Part shown: piece after piece, positions 53,848 through 63,500 of the stretch
Numbering within the stretch: the first letter of the stretch is position 1
How the letters are laid out: every line of letters starts with the position of its first letter
Assembly: GCF_003112435.1 (NCBI RefSeq)
Contig: NZ_BDOQ01000019.1
Coordinates: 1-64,000 of the forward strand
Length of the DNA: 64,000 nt
Origin: Novimethylophilus kurashikiensis
GTDB lineage: Bacteria > Pseudomonadota > Gammaproteobacteria > Burkholderiales > Methylophilaceae
Reading direction: 5' to 3'
Program-made: the position numbers and the translations under genes
The notes under the pieces: model-generated
Told to the model about the DNA's origin: nothing
The model's input: the letters and a program-made list of their open reading frames with translations, nothing else
The model's database searches: none

Positions 53848-56568
53848 ATGCTCTCCAATCTGGTCAAGAAGATTTTCGGCAGCCGCAACGAGCGGCTCAT
53901 CAAGCAATATTCCCGCACGGTGGCGCAAATCAACGCGCTGGAACCGGCCATGCAGGCGCTCACCGACGAGCAACTGCGCGGCAAGACCGAGGAATTCAAG
54001 CAGCGCTACCAGAACGGTGAAACCTTGGACGACCTGTTGCCCGAAGCCTTCGCCGTCGTACGCGAGGCCGGCAAGCGTGTGTTCGAGATGCGTCACTTCG
54101 ACGTACAGCTCATCGGCGGCATGGTGCTGCATTACGGCAAGATCGCTGAAATGCGGACCGGCGAAGGCAAGACGCTGGTGGCAACGCTGCCGGCTTACCT
54201 GAATGCCTTGTCCGGCAAGGGTGTTCACGTGGTGACGGTGAACGACTACCTGGCTTCGCGGGATGCCTCCTGGATGGGCCGGTTGTACAACTTCCTGGGC
54301 TTATCCTTCGGTATCAATCTGTCGCAGATGGAGCACGATGCCAAGCAGCAAGCCTACGCTGCCGACATCACCTACGGCACCAACAACGAATTCGGTTTCG
54401 ACTACCTGCGCGACAACATGGTGTATACACCGGAGGAGCGCGTGCAGCGCGGACTCAATTTCGCCATTGTCGACGAAGTGGACTCCATCCTGATCGACGA
54501 AGCGCGGACGCCGCTGATCATTTCCGGCCAGGCCGACGATAATGTCGATCTCTACACCCGCATCAACGCCCTGGTACCGCAACTCACCCGCCAACAGACC
54601 GAAGACGGTGAGGGCGATTTCTGGGTGGACGAAAAGACCAACCAGGTCATCCTGTCCGAAATCGGTCATGAACATGCCGAGGAAATCCTGGCTGCGGCAG
54701 GTCTGCTGCCGGAAGGCACCAGTCTGTATGACGCTGCCAATATCTCGTTGGTGCATCATATGTATGCATCGCTGCGTGCCCACAATCTGTTCCACCGCGA
54801 CCAGCACTACGTGGTGCGCAACGCCGAGATCGTCATTGTCGACGAATTTACGGGCCGCATGATGACCGGCCGCCGCTGGTCCGACGGCCTGCATCAGGCG
54901 GTAGAAGCCAAGGAAGGCGTGGCGATCCAGAAGGAAAACCAGACGCTTGCTTCCATCACCTTCCAGAATTATTTCCGCATGTACGCCCGCCTTTCCGGCA
55001 TGACCGGCACGGCGGATACGGAAGCATTCGAGTTCAACCACATCTACGGCCTCGAAACTGTCGTGATCCCGACGCATCGTTCCATCCAGCGTGCGGACCA
55101 CATGGACAAGGTGTACCGCTCCGCCAAGGAAAAATACCAGGCGGTGCTGGACGACATCATCGATTGCCAGAAGCGCGGTCAGCCGGTGCTGGTGGGCACG
55201 ACGTCCATCGAGAACTCCGAGCTGCTGTCCGCCATGCTGGACAAGGCCAAGCTGTCGCACCAGGTGCTCAATGCCAAGCAGCACGAGCGCGAAGCGCACA
55301 TCATCGCCCAGGCTGGTCGTCCCGGCATGATTACCATTGCCACCAACATGGCGGGCCGCGGTACCGACATCGTGCTGGGGGGCAATCCCGAGCATGAGAT
55401 CGCTCAGGTCAACGCGGACGCCAACCTGACGGACGAGCAAAAGACCGCACGCGTCGCCGAGATCAAGGGAAATTGGCAAACGTTGCACAATCAAGTCATT
55501 GCCGCCGGCGGCCTACATATCGTGGGCACCGAGCGTCATGAATCCCGCCGTGTCGATAACCAACTGCGCGGGCGTGCCGGTCGTCAGGGCGACCCTGGTT
55601 CCAGTCGTTTCTATCTATCGCTGGAAGACTCCTTGCTGCGCATTTTTGCGTCCGACCGCGTTGCCGCGATCATGGACCGTCTCAAGATGCCGGAAGGCGA
55701 GGCCATCGAGCATCCCTGGGTCACGCGCGCTATCGAAAACGCCCAGCGCAAAGTGGAAGGCCGCAACTTCGATATCCGCAAGCAATTGCTGGAATACGAC
55801 GACGTCGCTAACGACCAGCGCAAGGTGATCTACCAGCAGCGCAACGAGCTGCTCGAAGCCACCGACGTGGCCGAAACCATCGCTGCGATGCGTCGCGATG
55901 TGATTACGGATTTCTTCGGCCAGCACATTCCGCCGGGCAGCCTGGAAGAGCAGTGGGACGTGCCGGGACTGGAAAAGTCGCTAGAAGGCGAAGTCGGCTT
56001 AGAGCTGCCGATCCAGCAATGGCTGGAAAAAGAACCGGAACTGCACGAAGAAACGTTGCTTGAGCGCATCCTGGACGCCGCCGAGGCGCAGTACCAAGCC
56101 AAGGTCGATCAGGCGGGTGCCGAGGTCATGCGCCACTTCGAGCGCGCCATCATGCTGCAAAGCATGGACAACCATTGGCGCGAGCATCTTTCGTCGCTGG
56201 ATCTCCTGCGCCAAGGCATCCACTTGCGTTCGTATGCGCAGAAGAACCCCAAGCAGGAATATAAGCGTGAAGCCTTCGAGCTGTTCGCAATGCTGCTCGA
56301 CACCGTCAAGCGCGAAGTGACGCAAGTCACGATGATGGTACAGCTGCGTAGCGAAGAAGATGTCGAAGCCGTGGAGCGCCCGGCCGAGCTCGAGAACGTG
56401 CAATATCAGCATGCCGATTTCAATGCCGAACAGTCCGGCGGCGAGGAAGCGCAAGCGCCGCAGATGCAGTTGCCGTTCGAACGCGAGGGTATTAAGATTG
56501 GCCGCAACGATCCTTGCCCCTGCGGTTCGGGCAAGAAGTTCAAACAATGCCATGGACAATTGAGCTAG
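53848..56568 (+). CDS. secA: SecA, preprotein translocase ATPase
   Basis: 906 residues, normal length. Walker A GEGKT at 105-109, DEAD-type [16 protein letters not shown], the preprotein-binding region, [20 protein letters not shown], and the C-terminal zinc finger [14 protein letters not shown] that contacts SecB and lipid. Drives post-translational export through SecYEG. It follows the M23 gene by 50 bases. Confidence 0.98.
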   Translation: MLSNLVKKIFGSRNERLIKQYSRTVAQINALEPAMQALTDEQLRGKTEEFKQRYQNGETLDDLLPEAFAVVREAGKRVFEMRHFDVQLIGGMVLHYGKIAEMRTGEGKTLVATLPAYLNALSGKGVHVVTVNDYLASRDASWMGRLYNFLGLSFGINLSQMEHDAKQQAYAADITYGTNNEFGFDYLRDNMVYTPEERVQRGLNFAIVDEVDSILIDEARTPLIISGQADDNVDLYTRINALVPQLTRQQTEDGEGDFWVDEKTNQVILSEIGHEHAEEILAAAGLLPEGTSLYDAANISLVHHMYASLRAHNLFHRDQHYVVRNAEIVIVDEFTGRMMTGRRWSDGLHQAVEAKEGVAIQKENQTLASITFQNYFRMYARLSGMTGTADTEAFEFNHIYGLETVVIPTHRSIQRADHMDKVYRSAKEKYQAVLDDIIDCQKRGQPVLVGTTSIENSELLSAMLDKAKLSHQVLNAKQHEREAHIIAQAGRPGMITIATNMAGRGTDIVLGGNPEHEIAQVNADANLTDEQKTARVAEIKGNWQTLHNQVIAAGGLHIVGTERHESRRVDNQLRGRAGRQGDPGSSRFYLSLEDSLLRIFASDRVAAIMDRLKMPEGEAIEHPWVTRAIENAQRKVEGRNFDIRKQLLEYDDVANDQRKVIYQQRNELLEATDVAETIAAMRRDVITDFFGQHIPPGSLEEQWDVPGLEKSLEGEVGLELPIQQWLEKEPELHEETLLERILDAAEAQYQAKVDQAGAEVMRHFERAIMLQSMDNHWREHLSSLDLLRQGIHLRSYAQKNPKQEYKREAFELFAMLLDTVKREVTQVTMMVQLRSEEDVEAVERPAELENVQYQHADFNAEQSGGEEAQAPQMQLPFEREGIKIGRNDPCPCGSGKKFKQCHGQLS

Positions 56569-56571
56569 CGA

Positions 56572-56745
56572 ATGTCGGTTCCGTCTCCTTGCAACGGTTT
56601 GTGTCGCATCAACATGCGCTCCGGATTGTGCGAGGGTTGTTTGCGAACGCGCGAAGAGATCGGGTCGTGGCGCATGCTGCCCGATCCTGAGCGACAACAA
56701 CTGCTGCTGGTGCTGGAGCAGCGCAAAGTGACCAAGAACGATTGA
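56572..56745 (+). CDS. DUF1289-family small cysteine protein
   Basis: 57 residues, ATG 3 bases after the secA stop. CNGLCRINMRSGLCEGC gives the C-x3-C-x8-C-x2-C pattern of DUF1289, followed by TREEIGSWRMLPDPERQQLL. It probably binds zinc or an Fe-S cluster; the function is unknown. A terminator follows at once, so it is the last gene of the secA transcript. Confidence 0.88.
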   Translation: MSVPSPCNGLCRINMRSGLCEGCLRTREEIGSWRMLPDPERQQLLLVLEQRKVTKND

Positions 56746-56748
56746 TTG

Positions 56749-56776
56749 AAAATGCCGGGGCTCCCCGGCATTTTTA
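56749..56776 (+). terminator. Rho-independent terminator after DUF1289
   Basis: AATGCCGGGG / CCCCGGCATT stem with a CT loop, then T-rich. Ends the secA-DUF1289 transcript, a few bases before arfB. Confidence 0.85.
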
Positions 56777-56781
56777 TTAGT

Positions 56782-57195
56782 ATGACCCTCACCCGCCACA
56801 TCGCCATTCCCCTCGAAGAAATCGAATTCACCGCGGTTCGTGCCCAAGGTGCAGGCGGCCAGAACGTGAACAAGGTCGCGAGCGCTGTGCATCTGCGGTT
56901 CGATATCCGGGCTTCTTCGCTGCCTGAAGACATCAAAGATCGGCTCCTCGCACTCCGGGACCACCGTATCAGCGAAGAAGGCATCGTCGTCATCAAGGCA
57001 CAGCGGTTTCGCAGCCAGGATCTCAATCGACAGGACGCGATCGCCCGCCTGCATGAATTGGTTGATCGCGTGGCGCTTCCGCCCAAAGTGCGGCGGGCCA
57101 CGCGACCTACACGCGCTTCCCAGCGCAAGCGCGTGGAAAGCAAGCAGCACCGAGGGCAGGTCAAAATTCTTCGCGGCAAAGTGTCCGATCAATGA
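56782..57195 (+). CDS. arfB: ArfB, alternative ribosome-rescue factor
   Basis: 137 residues from ATG 56782; an earlier in-frame start at 56746 would lie within the terminator stem and is rejected. GGQ at 25-27 (VRAQGAGGQNVNKVASA) and the basic C-terminal tail (RRATRPTRASQRKRVESKQH) are the hallmarks of ArfB/YaeJ. It hydrolyses peptidyl-tRNA on ribosomes stalled without a stop codon. Confidence 0.95.
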   Translation: MTLTRHIAIPLEEIEFTAVRAQGAGGQNVNKVASAVHLRFDIRASSLPEDIKDRLLALRDHRISEEGIVVIKAQRFRSQDLNRQDAIARLHELVDRVALPPKVRRATRPTRASQRKRVESKQHRGQVKILRGKVSDQ

Positions 57196-57253
57196 CACCG
57201 ACGCGGTTGATCCCAACGGCTGTGGCAAAATAGCGTTTTTCCTGGGCTCACCG

Positions 57254-57937
57254 ATGAAGCTGCTCGCGCTCGATACCTCCACAGAATTCCTTTCCCTCGC
57301 GCTTTGGCACGACGGCGACGTTCGCGTGCGCGAAATGCGAGCCGGGCAGAAGCATTCCGAGCTGATCCTGCCCTTGCTGCGCGAGCTATTGGATGAAGTC
57401 GGCTGGCAGCTTGCTGATCTGGACGGCATCGCATTTGGCGAGGGGCCGGGGTCGTTTACCGGATTGCGCATCGGCTGTGGAGTAGCGCAGGGATTGGCCT
57501 ATGGTGCAGGACTACCAGTAGTGGGCGTGTGCACGTTGGAAGCCCTGGCGCAGCAAGCCGACCAGGAAAAAATTATCGCTTGCCTCGATGCCCGGATGAA
57601 CGAGGTTTACCACGCCGTTTACGTGCGCGAAAACGACGCTTGGCAGGCGGTGGTCGACCCCGGCTTGTACGCCCCATTAGATGTTCCGAAGGTTGAGGGC
57701 ACAGGTTGGTGCGGTATCGGCAGCGGTTGGGATCAATTCGGTGACGCAATGAACCAGGTTTATGCTGGCCAGTTTGAGCAAACCATCGAAGGCGCCTTTC
57801 CCCTGGCGCGGCACATGGCCGAATTGGCCGCCCCTCGACTGGCTCGCGGCGAAGGGCGTCCTGCTCATGAAGCGGCACCGCTCTACATCCGCAACAAGGT
57901 CGCCTTCACCACACGCGAACGCGAGGCGGCCAAATGA
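57254..57937 (+). CDS. tsaB: TsaB, tRNA t6A modification protein
   Basis: 227 residues from ATG 57254 (MKLLALDTSTEFLSLAL). AFGEGPGSFTGLRIG is the ASKHA-type signature and LDARMNEVYHAVY follows. TsaB pairs with TsaD and TsaE to make N6-threonylcarbamoyladenosine at position 37 of tRNAs reading ANN codons. Its stop overlaps the rimI start (ATGA). Confidence 0.94.
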   Translation: MKLLALDTSTEFLSLALWHDGDVRVREMRAGQKHSELILPLLRELLDEVGWQLADLDGIAFGEGPGSFTGLRIGCGVAQGLAYGAGLPVVGVCTLEALAQQADQEKIIACLDARMNEVYHAVYVRENDAWQAVVDPGLYAPLDVPKVEGTGWCGIGSGWDQFGDAMNQVYAGQFEQTIEGAFPLARHMAELAAPRLARGEGRPAHEAAPLYIRNKVAFTTREREAAK

Positions 57938-58395
57938 GTGCCGTGCTCAAACCTGCGGTCAGCTACCGCCCGATGAAGTCGGGCGACCTGGATACCGTGA
58001 TGACGATCGAGCCGGAGATTTACCCTTTCCCTTGGACACGCGGCAATTTCGCCGACTCGCTCAAGGCCGGCTACAGCTGCTGGGTTTGCGAGCACGAGAA
58101 ACAGATCATCGGTTACGCGGTACTCATGATGGTGCTGGACGAAGCGCACCTGCTCAACATCAGCATCGCTAAGGAATATCAGGGCCGTGGGTTGGGCAAA
58201 AAGCTCCTCGAACACATCATGCAGGTCGCACGCGGCCATAAGGGGCAGATGATGTTCCTGGAAGTGCGGCCGTCCAATAAGTCCGCATTGCGGCTTTACG
58301 AGAACATGGGCTTCAACGAGTTTTCGGTGCGCAAGGGCTATTACCCGGCAGCAAATGGGCGTGAGGATGCGATTTTGATGGGGTCGGCACTGTGA
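57934..58395 (+). CDS. rimI: RimI, N-alpha-acetyltransferase (GNAT)
   Basis: 153 residues. AHLLNISIAKEYQGRGLGKK with the Q/RxxGxG acetyl-CoA loop, then FLEVRPSNKSALRLYENMGF and the terminal ILMGSAL. RimI acetylates ribosomal protein S18 and possibly other N-termini. Translationally coupled to tsaB and to the UDG gene, the usual betaproteobacterial trio. Confidence 0.93.
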   Translation: MSAVLKPAVSYRPMKSGDLDTVMTIEPEIYPFPWTRGNFADSLKAGYSCWVCEHEKQIIGYAVLMMVLDEAHLLNISIAKEYQGRGLGKKLLEHIMQVARGHKGQMMFLEVRPSNKSALRLYENMGFNEFSVRKGYYPAANGREDAILMGSAL

Positions 58396-59183
58396 CGGTC
58401 ACGCGTATCGATATTCTGCGCGAACTGGAATTGCTGCCGGTATGGCGGCTGAGGGAACCGGTCGTCAATGCCGCCGAGGATGCCAGCGTTATTGAACCTG
58501 AGCCTCAATCTGTAGCGCAGGCGGCCTCGCCTGCGGCAACGATGGAAACTTCGGCTGCAGTTCCGGCAACTGCAGCCGCGCCAGATCGCCACCCCCTCAT
58601 CATGCAAATGGATTGGCCAGAACTCAAGCAAGCCGTTGCTGCATGCGAAGCCTGTTCCCTTGCATCCACTCGCACGCAAACCGTGTTCGGCGTAGGTGAC
58701 GAGCATGCCGAATGGCTATTTGTTGGCGAAGCGCCAGGTGCGGAGGAGGATAAACGAGGCGAACCTTTTGTCGGCGCCGCCGGGCAACTGCTCGACAATA
58801 TGCTGGGAGCAATCCAACTGAAGCGCGGCGAGAACGTCTACATCGCCAATGTACTCAAATGCCGCCCCCCGCAGAATCGCGACCCGCAGGGGGAAGAAGT
58901 GGTGAAATGCGATCCTTTCCTCAAACGCCAGGTCGAACTGATCAAGCCCAAGCTGATTGTCGCGCTGGGACGTTTTGCGGCGCAGTCTGTGCTGGCCACC
59001 GAGCAGTCCATCGGTGCATTGCGCGGTAAGCTGCACGATTATCACGGCGTGCCGGTCATTGTGACGTACCACCCGGCGTATTTGCTGCGCAACCTGCCGG
59101 ACAAGGCCAAGGCCTGGGAGGATCTGTGCTTTGCCCGTGCGACCATGCGCAACTTGCAATCCGCCGATTCGCCCGCATCTTGA
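58392..59183 (+). CDS. Uracil-DNA glycosylase, family 4-like
   Basis: 263 residues from a GTG overlapping the rimI stop. An N-terminal alanine-rich linker (about 30-70) precedes the catalytic domain: [35 protein letters not shown] and [10 protein letters not shown]. Cysteines at CEACSLAS and the later KCRPP and KCDPF fit the four 4Fe-4S ligands of family 4 UDGs. Removes uracil from DNA. Confidence 0.92.
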   Translation: MTVTRIDILRELELLPVWRLREPVVNAAEDASVIEPEPQSVAQAASPAATMETSAAVPATAAAPDRHPLIMQMDWPELKQAVAACEACSLASTRTQTVFGVGDEHAEWLFVGEAPGAEEDKRGEPFVGAAGQLLDNMLGAIQLKRGENVYIANVLKCRPPQNRDPQGEEVVKCDPFLKRQVELIKPKLIVALGRFAAQSVLATEQSIGALRGKLHDYHGVPVIVTYHPAYLLRNLPDKAKAWEDLCFARATMRNLQSADSPAS

Positions 59184-59211
59184 GGATGAGTTTCTCACCA
59201 AGGAGTTAAAA

Positions 59212-59805
59212 ATGCGCAAACTTATGACTGCTTTCCTGTTACTCGCCACGCTGGCCCTATCCGGCTGCGGCTACAACGCCTTCCAGTCGCAAGACGAACA
59301 AGTCAACGCCGCTTGGGCGGAAGTGCTCAACCAGTACCAGCGCCGAGCCGATCTCGTGCCCAACCTCGTGAATACCGTGAAGGGCTACGCCACCCACGAG
59401 AAGGAAGTGCTGGAGCAAGTGACCGAGGCACGTTCCAAGGTGGGTAGCATCCAGGCCACGCCGGAACTGGTCAACGACGAACAGGCGTTTGCCAAGTTCC
59501 AGGCTGCACAAAGCCAATTGACCTCGGCGTTGTCTCGTCTGTTGGTGGTTTCCGAAAACTATCCGCAGCTCAAGGCCGATGCTAATTTCCGCGACTTGCA
59601 AGCCCAGCTCGAAGGCACGGAAAACCGCATCACCGTCGCCCGCAACCGCTACATCAAAGCTGTGCAGGAGTACAACGTCACTGTGCGCTCCTTCCCCACC
59701 AACCTCACGGCCATGATGTTCGGCTACAAGCCCAAGCCTTCCTTCACGGTGGCGGACGAAAAAGCCATCTCGACCGCGCCCAAGGTCGATTTCGGCACCA
59801 AGTAA
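59212..59805 (+). CDS. LemA-family lipoprotein
   Basis: 197 residues from ATG 59212 with AAGGAG upstream. Lipobox ALSGC (C19). The LemA core follows: AAWAEVLNQYQRRADLVPNL, EVLEQVTEARSKVG and a terminal NRYIKAVQEYNVTVRSFP region. LemA proteins form helical bundles at the membrane and usually occur, as here, with TPM-domain proteins. The function is unclear. Confidence 0.92.
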   Translation: MRKLMTAFLLLATLALSGCGYNAFQSQDEQVNAAWAEVLNQYQRRADLVPNLVNTVKGYATHEKEVLEQVTEARSKVGSIQATPELVNDEQAFAKFQAAQSQLTSALSRLLVVSENYPQLKADANFRDLQAQLEGTENRITVARNRYIKAVQEYNVTVRSFPTNLTAMMFGYKPKPSFTVADEKAISTAPKVDFGTK

Positions 59806-59818
59806 GAGGCGCGTCCCC

Positions 59819-60646
59819 GTGCGTCGTTGGCTGGCGATTTTCTTCCTCAGCATGCTGCCGCTGCTCGCGGCGGCGGAGGTGCAGGTGCCTGCACTGACGG
59901 CGCGCGTTACTGACCTAACTAATACCCTGTCACCGGATCAGCGCGGCGCGCTGGAATCCAAACTCCAGGCCTTCGAGACGCAAAAAGGCAGCCAGATCGC
60001 CGTGCTCATCGTGCCGACCACCCAGCCCGAAACCATCGAGCAGTACGGCATCCGGGTCGCCGAGCAATGGAAACTCGGGCGCAAGGGGGTGGATGACGGC
60101 GCGTTGCTGCTGGTGGCCAAGGATGACCGTACCTTGCGCATCGAAGTCGGCTATGGCCTTGAAGGCGCGCTCAACGATGCGACTTCCAAGCGCATCATCG
60201 AAGACATCATCATTCCCCGTTTCAAGCAGGGCGACTTCTACGGCGGCATTTCCGCCGGCGTGGACGGCATCCTTAAGGTCGTGCAGGGCGAGCCCTTACC
60301 GGAGCCTGTAGCCAAGCGGGGGAGTGCTTCGCATCCTATCGATCAATATTTCCCCGTACTGTTCGTCGTCGCCATCGTTGCCGGTGCCATCTTGCGCGCC
60401 GTGCTCGGCAGTTTCATGGGCGGCGTAGCGACGGGCGGTCTGGTCGGTGTTGTGGTCTGGCTGTTGGGCGCCGGATTGGCGTTCGCTCTCATCCTGGGGT
60501 TCGTCGCTTTCATTTTTACGCTAGCCGGCGGACGCGGCGGTTTTCCGGGAGGCTTTGGCGGAGGCGGTGGGTTCGGTAGCGGCGGAGGCGGGTTCAGCGG
60601 GGGAGGCGGCGGCTTCGGCGGCGGTGGCGCTTCGGGAAGGTGGTGA
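59819..60646 (+). CDS. TPM-domain membrane protein (YgcG-like)
   Basis: 275 residues from a GTG. Signal peptide (LAIFFLSMLPLLAAAEV), TPM domain (ALESKLQAFETQKGSQIAVL, EQWKLGRKGVDDGALLLV), two membrane segments and a glycine-rich tail with GGGG blocks ending in GRW. Gly-rich C-termini are usual for this family. Operon with LemA and a second TPM gene. Confidence 0.9.
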   Translation: MRRWLAIFFLSMLPLLAAAEVQVPALTARVTDLTNTLSPDQRGALESKLQAFETQKGSQIAVLIVPTTQPETIEQYGIRVAEQWKLGRKGVDDGALLLVAKDDRTLRIEVGYGLEGALNDATSKRIIEDIIIPRFKQGDFYGGISAGVDGILKVVQGEPLPEPVAKRGSASHPIDQYFPVLFVVAIVAGAILRAVLGSFMGGVATGGLVGVVVWLLGAGLAFALILGFVAFIFTLAGGRGGFPGGFGGGGGFGSGGGGFSGGGGGFGGGGASGRW

Positions 60647-60648
60647 TA

Positions 60649-61140
60649 ATGCGCGTGCTTCAACATCTGTTCAGTGGGCCCTGGCTGGTGCGGCGTTCTT
60701 TCACGGCATCGGCACTATCCAAGATAGAAACGGCGATCCAGCATAGCGAAAGCTCACATCTGGGCGAGCTGCGTTTTGTGGTCGAGCCTGGGCTTCACCT
60801 GTTCGACTTGTTGCGCGGCAAGTCGGCACGCGAACGCGCCCTGGAAGTGTTTTCACAATTACGCATCTGGGATACCGAGCATAATTCCGGCGTATTGATT
60901 TACTTGCTCCTGGCCGAGCGCGATGTGGAAATAGTCGCCGATCGTGGAATCCATCAACGCGTGGGTGAAGGCGCTTGGCAAGCCATTTGCAAAGAAATGG
61001 AAACCCGTTTCAAGCAGCAACAGTTCGAGCAAGGTGCGATTGAGGGGATCGCCCGCATTACGGCCTTGCTGCAACAGCATTTCCCAGCCGATAACAATGA
61101 TAATCCCAATGAACTTCCGGATGCGCCGCTTATTCTTTAG
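60649..61140 (+). CDS. Second TPM-domain protein
   Basis: 163 residues from ATG 60649, 2 bases after the preceding stop. HSESSHLGELRFVVEPGLHL, LIYLLLAERDVEIVADRGIH and WQAICKEMETRFKQ are TPM-like (DUF5130-type). No signal peptide. Overlaps the next gene's start. Confidence 0.85.
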   Translation: MRVLQHLFSGPWLVRRSFTASALSKIETAIQHSESSHLGELRFVVEPGLHLFDLLRGKSARERALEVFSQLRIWDTEHNSGVLIYLLLAERDVEIVADRGIHQRVGEGAWQAICKEMETRFKQQQFEQGAIEGIARITALLQQHFPADNNDNPNELPDAPLIL

Positions 61141-61723
61141 CCTGCTGTTACTTCCCTGCTGTGCCTGGGCCGATGGCCCCACGATGACCCGAGTGCTTCA
61201 GTCCCCGGCATCCATTGAAAAATTCCTGTTCTGCGACGGCGGCACCTGTGCCGAAGTGCAAACCGTGCACCTAACGAAAGACGAATGGCAAGAGGTGCGC
61301 GACTTGTTCGACCCCCAACCCGAAACCGCCGAGCAGGAACGCGAGGTGCTGCGCGACGCCATCGGCCTCATGGAGCGCATCGTCGGGCCCAAGACGGGTA
61401 CGGACGACGACCGCGGCGGCACCTTCGGCAATTCGGAATATCCGGGGCAGTTGGACTGCAACGACGAGGCGACTAACTCCACCACCTACATGCGCTTGAT
61501 GGCGGCGGACGGATTATTGCGTTTTCATCGCATTGCGGACACCAAGACGCGCGGCGGCTTCCTGTTTTTCGGACGGCATTCGGCGGCCGTTATCAGCGAA
61601 ATCGCTACAGGCAAGTTTTACGCGGTGGACTCGTGGTTCTACGACAACGGCTATCCGGCCGAAATTCTGCCACTGGAACAGTGGCGTAGCGGCTGGCGAC
61701 CGGCCTTGAGCAGCGCCCACTAA
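61109..61723 (+). CDS. Conserved exported protein, function unknown
   Basis: 204 residues from ATG 61109 (ATG 61121 equally possible); the start lies inside the TPM gene. A signal peptide (RRLFFSLLLLPCCAWADG) precedes a soluble domain with cysteines in LFCDGGTCAEVQTV and a GQLDCNDEATNSTTYMRLM segment. I do not recognise a named family. Last gene of the LemA operon. Confidence 0.72.
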   Translation: MNFRMRRLFFSLLLLPCCAWADGPTMTRVLQSPASIEKFLFCDGGTCAEVQTVHLTKDEWQEVRDLFDPQPETAEQEREVLRDAIGLMERIVGPKTGTDDDRGGTFGNSEYPGQLDCNDEATNSTTYMRLMAADGLLRFHRIADTKTRGGFLFFGRHSAAVISEIATGKFYAVDSWFYDNGYPAEILPLEQWRSGWRPALSSAH

Positions 61724-61732
61724 CGCCCGCCG

Positions 61733-61762
61733 TTGCTGACGCGGCGAGTGAAATCCTATAAA
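61733..61762 (+). promoter_or_regulatory. Candidate sigma70 promoter of proS
   Basis: TTGCTG (61733-61738), 18-base spacer, TATAAA (61757-61762), 37 bases before the proS ATG. Confidence 0.5.
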
Positions 61763-61799
61763 ATTCCGCGCCTTAACCGAACGTCAGAAAGCCATTCTC

Positions 61800-63500
61800 A
61801 TGCGCGTCAGCCAGTTTTTCCTTTCCACCCTCAAAGAAGCCCCGGCAGAAGCCGAGCTCGCCTCGCATCGCCTGATGCTCCGCGCCGGCTTGATCCGCCG
61901 CTTGGGTTCAGGTCTCTACAACTGGATGCCGCTGGGCCTGCGGGTGCTGCGCAAGGTGGAAGCCATTGTGCGCGAGGAAATGAACAAGGCCGGCGCGCTG
62001 GAGCTGCTGATGCCCGCAGTGACACCCGCCGAGTTGTGGCAGGAAACCGGCCGCTGGGAAGTCTTCGGCCCGCAGATGCTGAAGATCAAGGACCGCCACG
62101 AGCGCGATTTCTGCTTTGGCCCCACCCATGAGGAAGTCATCACCGATATCGCTCGCAAGGAAATTCGCAGCTACAAGCAGCTGCCGCTCAATTTCTACCA
62201 GATCCAGACCAAGTTCCGCGACGAGATCCGTCCTCGATTCGGCGTAATGCGTGCGCGTGAGTTCGTCATGAAGGATGCCTATTCCTTCCACACCGACAAG
62301 GCTTCTCTGGAGCAGACCTACGAGGTGATGTACCAGACCTACTCCAACATCTTCACGCGTCTGGGACTGCAATTCCGCGCCGTGCGTGCCGATACCGGTG
62401 CCATCGGCGGCACCGGTTCGCATGAGTTCCACGTGCTGGCCGATTCCGGTGAAGACGCTATCGCGTTCTGCCCGGATTCCGACTACGCCGCCAACGTCGA
62501 ACTGGCGGAAGCGCTGGCACCGACCACGCCGCGCGCAGAGCCTGCGCAAGCCATGCAAAAGGTGCATACTCCAGGCGCCAAGACCATTGAGCAGCTGTGC
62601 GATTTCCTCAAGGTGACGCCGCAGCAAACCTTGAAGGCGTTGGCGGTGATGCACAACGACGCGTTCTCGCTGCTGCTGCTGCGCGGGGACCATGAGCTCA
62701 ACGAGATCAAGCTGCAAAAAATTCTCGATCCGTTCCGGTTTGCCACGCCGGAAGAAATCGAGCGCCACATGGGCGGCAAGGCCGGCTACATCGGGCCGGT
62801 GGGGGTTAGCGTCAATATCATCGCCGACCGTGCCGTCACGGCCATGAGCGATTTCGTCTGCGGTGCCAACGACGAAGGCTACCACCTGGCCGGTGTCAAT
62901 TTCGGCCGCGATCTGCCGTTACCCACTCAAGTGGCAGACATTCGCAATGCCGTTGCCGGCGACCCCAGCCCCGACGGAAAGGGTGCGCTGGAAATCTGCC
63001 GCGGCATCGAAGTCGGCCATATTTTCCAACTCGGCAATAAATACTCCCAGGCGATGGAAGCCACCTATCTCGACGAAAACGGTCAGCACCAGGTCATGGA
63101 AATGGGTTGTTACGGCATTGGCGTGTCCCGCATCGTTGGCGCGGCCATTGAGCAGGGCAACGACGACCGCGGCATCATCTTTCCCGAAGCCATCGCGCCG
63201 TTCCAGGTCGCTATCGCAGCGATTGGCTTCGATCGCAGCGAAACCGTGCGTGAGGCTGCCGTCAAGCTGCACGACGAACTGCAGAACGCCGGTTTCGACG
63301 TACTGTTGGACGACCGCGGCGAGCGGCCTGGCGTGATGTTTGCCGACCTCGAGTTGATCGGTATCCCGCACCGGATTACGATAGGCGAACGCGGGCTCAA
63401 GGAAGGTCAAGTCGAGTACCAGGCCCGCAAGGGAGGTGAAATGCAAACGGTTGCGTTGGCGGAAGTCCAAAACTTCCTCAAGGAAGCATGTCTCGCCTGA
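61800..63500 (+). CDS. proS: ProS, prolyl-tRNA synthetase (bacterial type)
   Basis: 566 residues. Class II core: [20 protein letters not shown], motif 2 [20 protein letters not shown], motif 3 [14 protein letters not shown] YbaK-like editing insertion domain ([20 protein letters not shown]) sits between, and the anticodon-binding domain is at the C-terminus. Charges tRNA-Pro and edits Ala-tRNA-Pro. Its end overlaps the transglycosylase start. Confidence 0.97.
   Translation: MRVSQFFLSTLKEAPAEAELASHRLMLRAGLIRRLGSGLYNWMPLGLRVLRKVEAIVREEMNKAGALELLMPAVTPAELWQETGRWEVFGPQMLKIKDRHERDFCFGPTHEEVITDIARKEIRSYKQLPLNFYQIQTKFRDEIRPRFGVMRAREFVMKDAYSFHTDKASLEQTYEVMYQTYSNIFTRLGLQFRAVRADTGAIGGTGSHEFHVLADSGEDAIAFCPDSDYAANVELAEALAPTTPRAEPAQAMQKVHTPGAKTIEQLCDFLKVTPQQTLKALAVMHNDAFSLLLLRGDHELNEIKLQKILDPFRFATPEEIERHMGGKAGYIGPVGVSVNIIADRAVTAMSDFVCGANDEGYHLAGVNFGRDLPLPTQVADIRNAVAGDPSPDGKGALEICRGIEVGHIFQLGNKYSQAMEATYLDENGQHQVMEMGCYGIGVSRIVGAAIEQGNDDRGIIFPEAIAPFQVAIAAIGFDRSETVREAAVKLHDELQNAGFDVLLDDRGERPGVMFADLELIGIPHRITIGERGLKEGQVEYQARKGGEMQTVALAEVQNFLKEACLA

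Noticed and set aside
54301-55494. 397-codon minus-strand frame inside secA
   Set aside because: Antisense shadow of secA.
55999-57471. 490-codon minus-strand frame
   Set aside because: Covers the secA end, DUF1289, arfB and the start of tsaB on the other strand; low-complexity translation.
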